Of a stretch of DNA of 6,127 bases, positions 4,139-6,127 are shown piece by piece. Position 1 is the stretch's first letter. Each line of letters begins with the position of its first letter. Origin of the DNA: Sphingomonas bacterium. GTDB lineage: Bacteria > Pseudomonadota > Alphaproteobacteria > Sphingomonadales > Sphingomonadaceae. The stretch spans positions 1-6,127 of the forward strand of contig NZ_CAHJWX010000128.1 of the NCBI RefSeq assembly GCF_903643065.1, read 5' to 3'. The position numbers and the translations under genes were made by a program. The notes beneath the pieces were generated by a model. It ran no database searches, had not been told where the DNA came from, and saw nothing but the letters and a program-made list of their open reading frames with translations.

Positions 4139-6127
4139 GACGGGCGACGCTCTCCGACCCGCCGCGCTTCGTCCTCGCCGAGCGCGTGCGCGGCCGCGTG
4201 ACGCTGCGCGCCGACACGGGCGCGGTCGCGCACCTGTTCGTGCTGGAGGACGACATCGTCCGGCTGCTGCTGCTCGCCGACGGCACCGTCACCAGCCCGC
4301 CAAGCTGGGCGATCGCGCCCGGGCAGGACGACATCGCCGAGCCCGGCCGCGACCGGCTGGACGTGACCGGCTTCGCCTGTCCCGATTTCACGCTCACCGA
4401 CACGCCCGACCGGCTGACGATCGAGACGGCGCGGCTGCGGGTGACGATCGGCTGGCACGGGCTCCACTGCGAATGGGCGCAGCGTGACGGCGACGGCTGG
4501 CGCGTGATCGCGCGCGACCGGCCGACCCAGGCCTATGATTTCGGCTGGTGGGACGGCCGCGCGCATCATTACGTCGCGCGGCGTCCGGGCGAGCGTTTCT
4601 ATGGGTTGGGCGACCGGACGGGCGACGCCGACCGTGCCGGCCGCCGCTTCCGGCTGACCAACGTCGACCCGATGGGCTACGACGCCGAACACGACGACCC
4701 GCAATATAAGTCGATCCCGTACCTGCTCGTCGCCGACGCCGACGGCCGCTGCCATGCCGCCTTCTACGACAGCGTCGCCGACGTGACGGTCGACCTGGGG
4801 CGCGAGCGGGACAATTACCACGGGCCCTATCGCCACGTCGTCGCCGACGCGGGCGACCTGGACCTGTGGATGATCGCCGGCCCCGATCCGCGCGAGGTGA
4901 CGCGGCGGTTCACCTGGCTGACGGGCCGGCCCGCGCTGATGCCGCGCTGGTCGCTGGGCTATTCGGGCTCGACGATGAGCTATACCGACGCGCCCGACGC
5001 GGCGGCGCGGATGGCGTCGTTCCTGGAGCGCTGCGCCGAGCACGACCTGGGCTGCACCTCGTTCCACCTGTCGTCGGGCTACACCTCGATCGGCGACAGG
5101 CGCTATGTGTTCCACTGGAACCGCGACAAGTTCCCCGATCCCGCCGGTTTCGTCGGCGCCTATGCGGCGGCCGGCGTGCGGCTCGTCCCCAACATCAAGC
5201 CGGCGCTGCTGCGCAGCCACCCCCGCCATGACGAGGTCGCCGCCGCCGGCCTGTTCGTCGCGGACGACGCGGGCCGGCCGGTCGAGGCGCAGTTCTGGGA
5301 CGAGGTCGGCGGCTATCTCGATTTCACCAACCCGGCGGCCGCCGCCTGGTGGCGCGGGCAGGTGACGGCGGCGTTGCTCGATCAGGGCATCGAGGCGACT
5401 TGGAACGACAACAACGAATATGAGGTATGGGACGCGCGCGCGCGCTTCCACGGCTTTGGGCAGGCGCGGCCGGCGGCGGCGATGCGGCCCGTCCAGCCGC
5501 TGTTGATGACCCGCGCGTCGCGCCAGGCCCAGCTCGCCGCGCGGCCGGACGCGCGGCCCTATGTGGTCACGCGCTCGGGCATGGCGGGGTTGCAACGCTA
5601 TGCGCAGACCTGGACGGGGGACAATCGGACGGAGTGGAAGACGCTGCGCTATAATGCGCGCCAGGCGATCGGGCTGGCGCTGTCGGGCGTGTCCAACAGC
5701 GGCCACGATGTCGGCGGGTTCGCCGGCCCGGCGCCGTCCCCCGAGCTGCTGGTGCGCTGGGTGCAGGCGGGCGTGCTGATGCCGCGCTTCAGCATCCACA
5801 GCTGGAACGACGACGGCACGGTCAACGAGCCCTGGATGTACCCGCAGGCGCTGCCCGCGATCGCGCGGTTGATGGCGTTGCGGCAGACGCTGCTGCCCTT
5901 CTGGTACGACCTGCTGCATCGCTATCACGCCACGTACGAGCCGATGGTGCGGCCGACCTGGCTCGACTTCCCGGACGACCCGCTCGCCTGGGCGGAGTGC
6001 GACGAGCATCTGCTCGGCCCCGATCTGCTGGCGGCGCCCGTGATGGCGGCGGGCGCGACCACCCGCGCGCTGCGCCTGCCCGCCGGCGCCGACTGGGTCC
6101 ATGTCTGGACCGGCCGGCGTGTGGCGG
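4135..6127 (+). CDS. Glycoside hydrolase family 31 alpha-glycosidase (probable alpha-glucosidase), 3'-truncated by the window
   Basis: Retaining alpha-glycosidase with 664 codons visible and no stop before the window end. A galactose-mutarotase-like beta-sandwich domain fills roughly residues 1-260. The catalytic barrel begins at PALMPRWSLGYSGSTMSYTD (266-285), with FHLSSGYTSIG and NWNRDKFPDP-like sequence (HWNRDKFPDP) following. WNDNNEYE at 423-430 carries the expected nucleophile Asp425. TWTGDNRTEW precedes SGHDVGGF, where Asp525 is the expected acid/base. The ~100-residue spacing between the two resembles alpha-glucosidases (maltase-glucoamylase) rather than the ~66 of the YicI alpha-xylosidase. 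PRFSIHSWNDDGTVNEPW is also typical of the family. The C-terminal beta domains are cut off. No signal peptide is seen (VRRATLSDPPRF), so it is probably cytoplasmic and acts on imported substrate. GTG at 4135 overlaps the MFS TGA (GTGA), so the two are translationally coupled. The family is firm and glucoside preference is likely, but aglycone and linkage are unknown. Confidence 0.93.
   Translation, partial: MRRATLSDPPRFVLAERVRGRVTLRADTGAVAHLFVLEDDIVRLLLLADGTVTSPPSWAIAPGQDDIAEPGRDRLDVTGFACPDFTLTDTPDRLTIETARLRVTIGWHGLHCEWAQRDGDGWRVIARDRPTQAYDFGWWDGRAHHYVARRPGERFYGLGDRTGDADRAGRRFRLTNVDPMGYDAEHDDPQYKSIPYLLVADADGRCHAAFYDSVADVTVDLGRERDNYHGPYRHVVADAGDLDLWMIAGPDPREVTRRFTWLTGRPALMPRWSLGYSGSTMSYTDAPDAAARMASFLERCAEHDLGCTSFHLSSGYTSIGDRRYVFHWNRDKFPDPAGFVGAYAAAGVRLVPNIKPALLRSHPRHDEVAAAGLFVADDAGRPVEAQFWDEVGGYLDFTNPAAAAWWRGQVTAALLDQGIEATWNDNNEYEVWDARARFHGFGQARPAAAMRPVQPLLMTRASRQAQLAARPDARPYVVTRSGMAGLQRYAQTWTGDNRTEWKTLRYNARQAIGLALSGVSNSGHDVGGFAGPAPSPELLVRWVQAGVLMPRFSIHSWNDDGTVNEPWMYPQALPAIARLMALRQTLLPFWYDLLHRYHATYEPMVRPTWLDFPDDPLAWAECDEHLLGPDLLAAPVMAAGATTRALRLPAGADWVHVWTGRRVA

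Noticed and set aside
4036..6102. A 688-codon open frame on the minus strand opposite the GH31 gene
   Set aside because: It is repetitive R/H/P/A/V-rich sequence without any recognisable domain and lies antisense to a clear GH31 gene with intact catalytic motifs. Long antisense frames are expected in very GC-rich genes.

Overview
The window is very GC-rich and densely coded. Third positions are almost all G or C, overlaps are short and GTG starts are used. Together with the protein content (bacterial DinB, ScoAB, an ExuT-like MFS carrier and a GH31 enzyme) this suggests an alphaproteobacterium, most likely a sphingomonad. The taxon is inference; there is no RNA gene or marker to prove it.

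Layout: (1) Positions 2-952, plus strand: the 3' part of dinB (DNA polymerase IV), whose first ~35 residues lie outside the window. (2) Positions 2698 down to 959, minus strand: a compact cluster scoA-scoB-tfoX-like. It encodes both subunits of a succinyl-CoA:3-oxoacid CoA-transferase and a small TfoX N-terminal-domain protein. scoA and scoB share one base (TGATG) and the tfoX-like gene follows after 31 bases. The cluster meets dinB tail to tail with a 6-base gap. (3) Positions 2699-2929: a 231-base divergent control region, the only real non-coding stretch. It holds a perfect 8+4+8 inverted repeat, a near-perfect stem just upstream of the scoA Shine-Dalgarno, a GntR-operator-like sequence and a perfect 6-bp stem just upstream of the transporter Shine-Dalgarno. 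No convincing -35/-10 pair was found. (4) Positions 2930-6127, plus strand: an MFS transporter very like hexuronate carrier ExuT, then a cytoplasmic GH31 alpha-glycosidase that starts in a 4-base GTGA overlap with the transporter stop and runs off the window end.

How the genes fit together: ScoAB would activate acetoacetate (or a related 3-oxoacid) with CoA from succinyl-CoA. The transporter and GH31 pair looks like a take-up-then-hydrolyse module for an alpha-glycoside, possibly an acidic one because the carrier belongs to the anion symporter branch of MFS. dinB is a DNA-damage-tolerance gene unrelated to these. No mobile element, CRISPR array, tRNA or rRNA was seen. I found no clear new system; the most useful leads are the transporter/GH31 pairing and the structured divergent control region.
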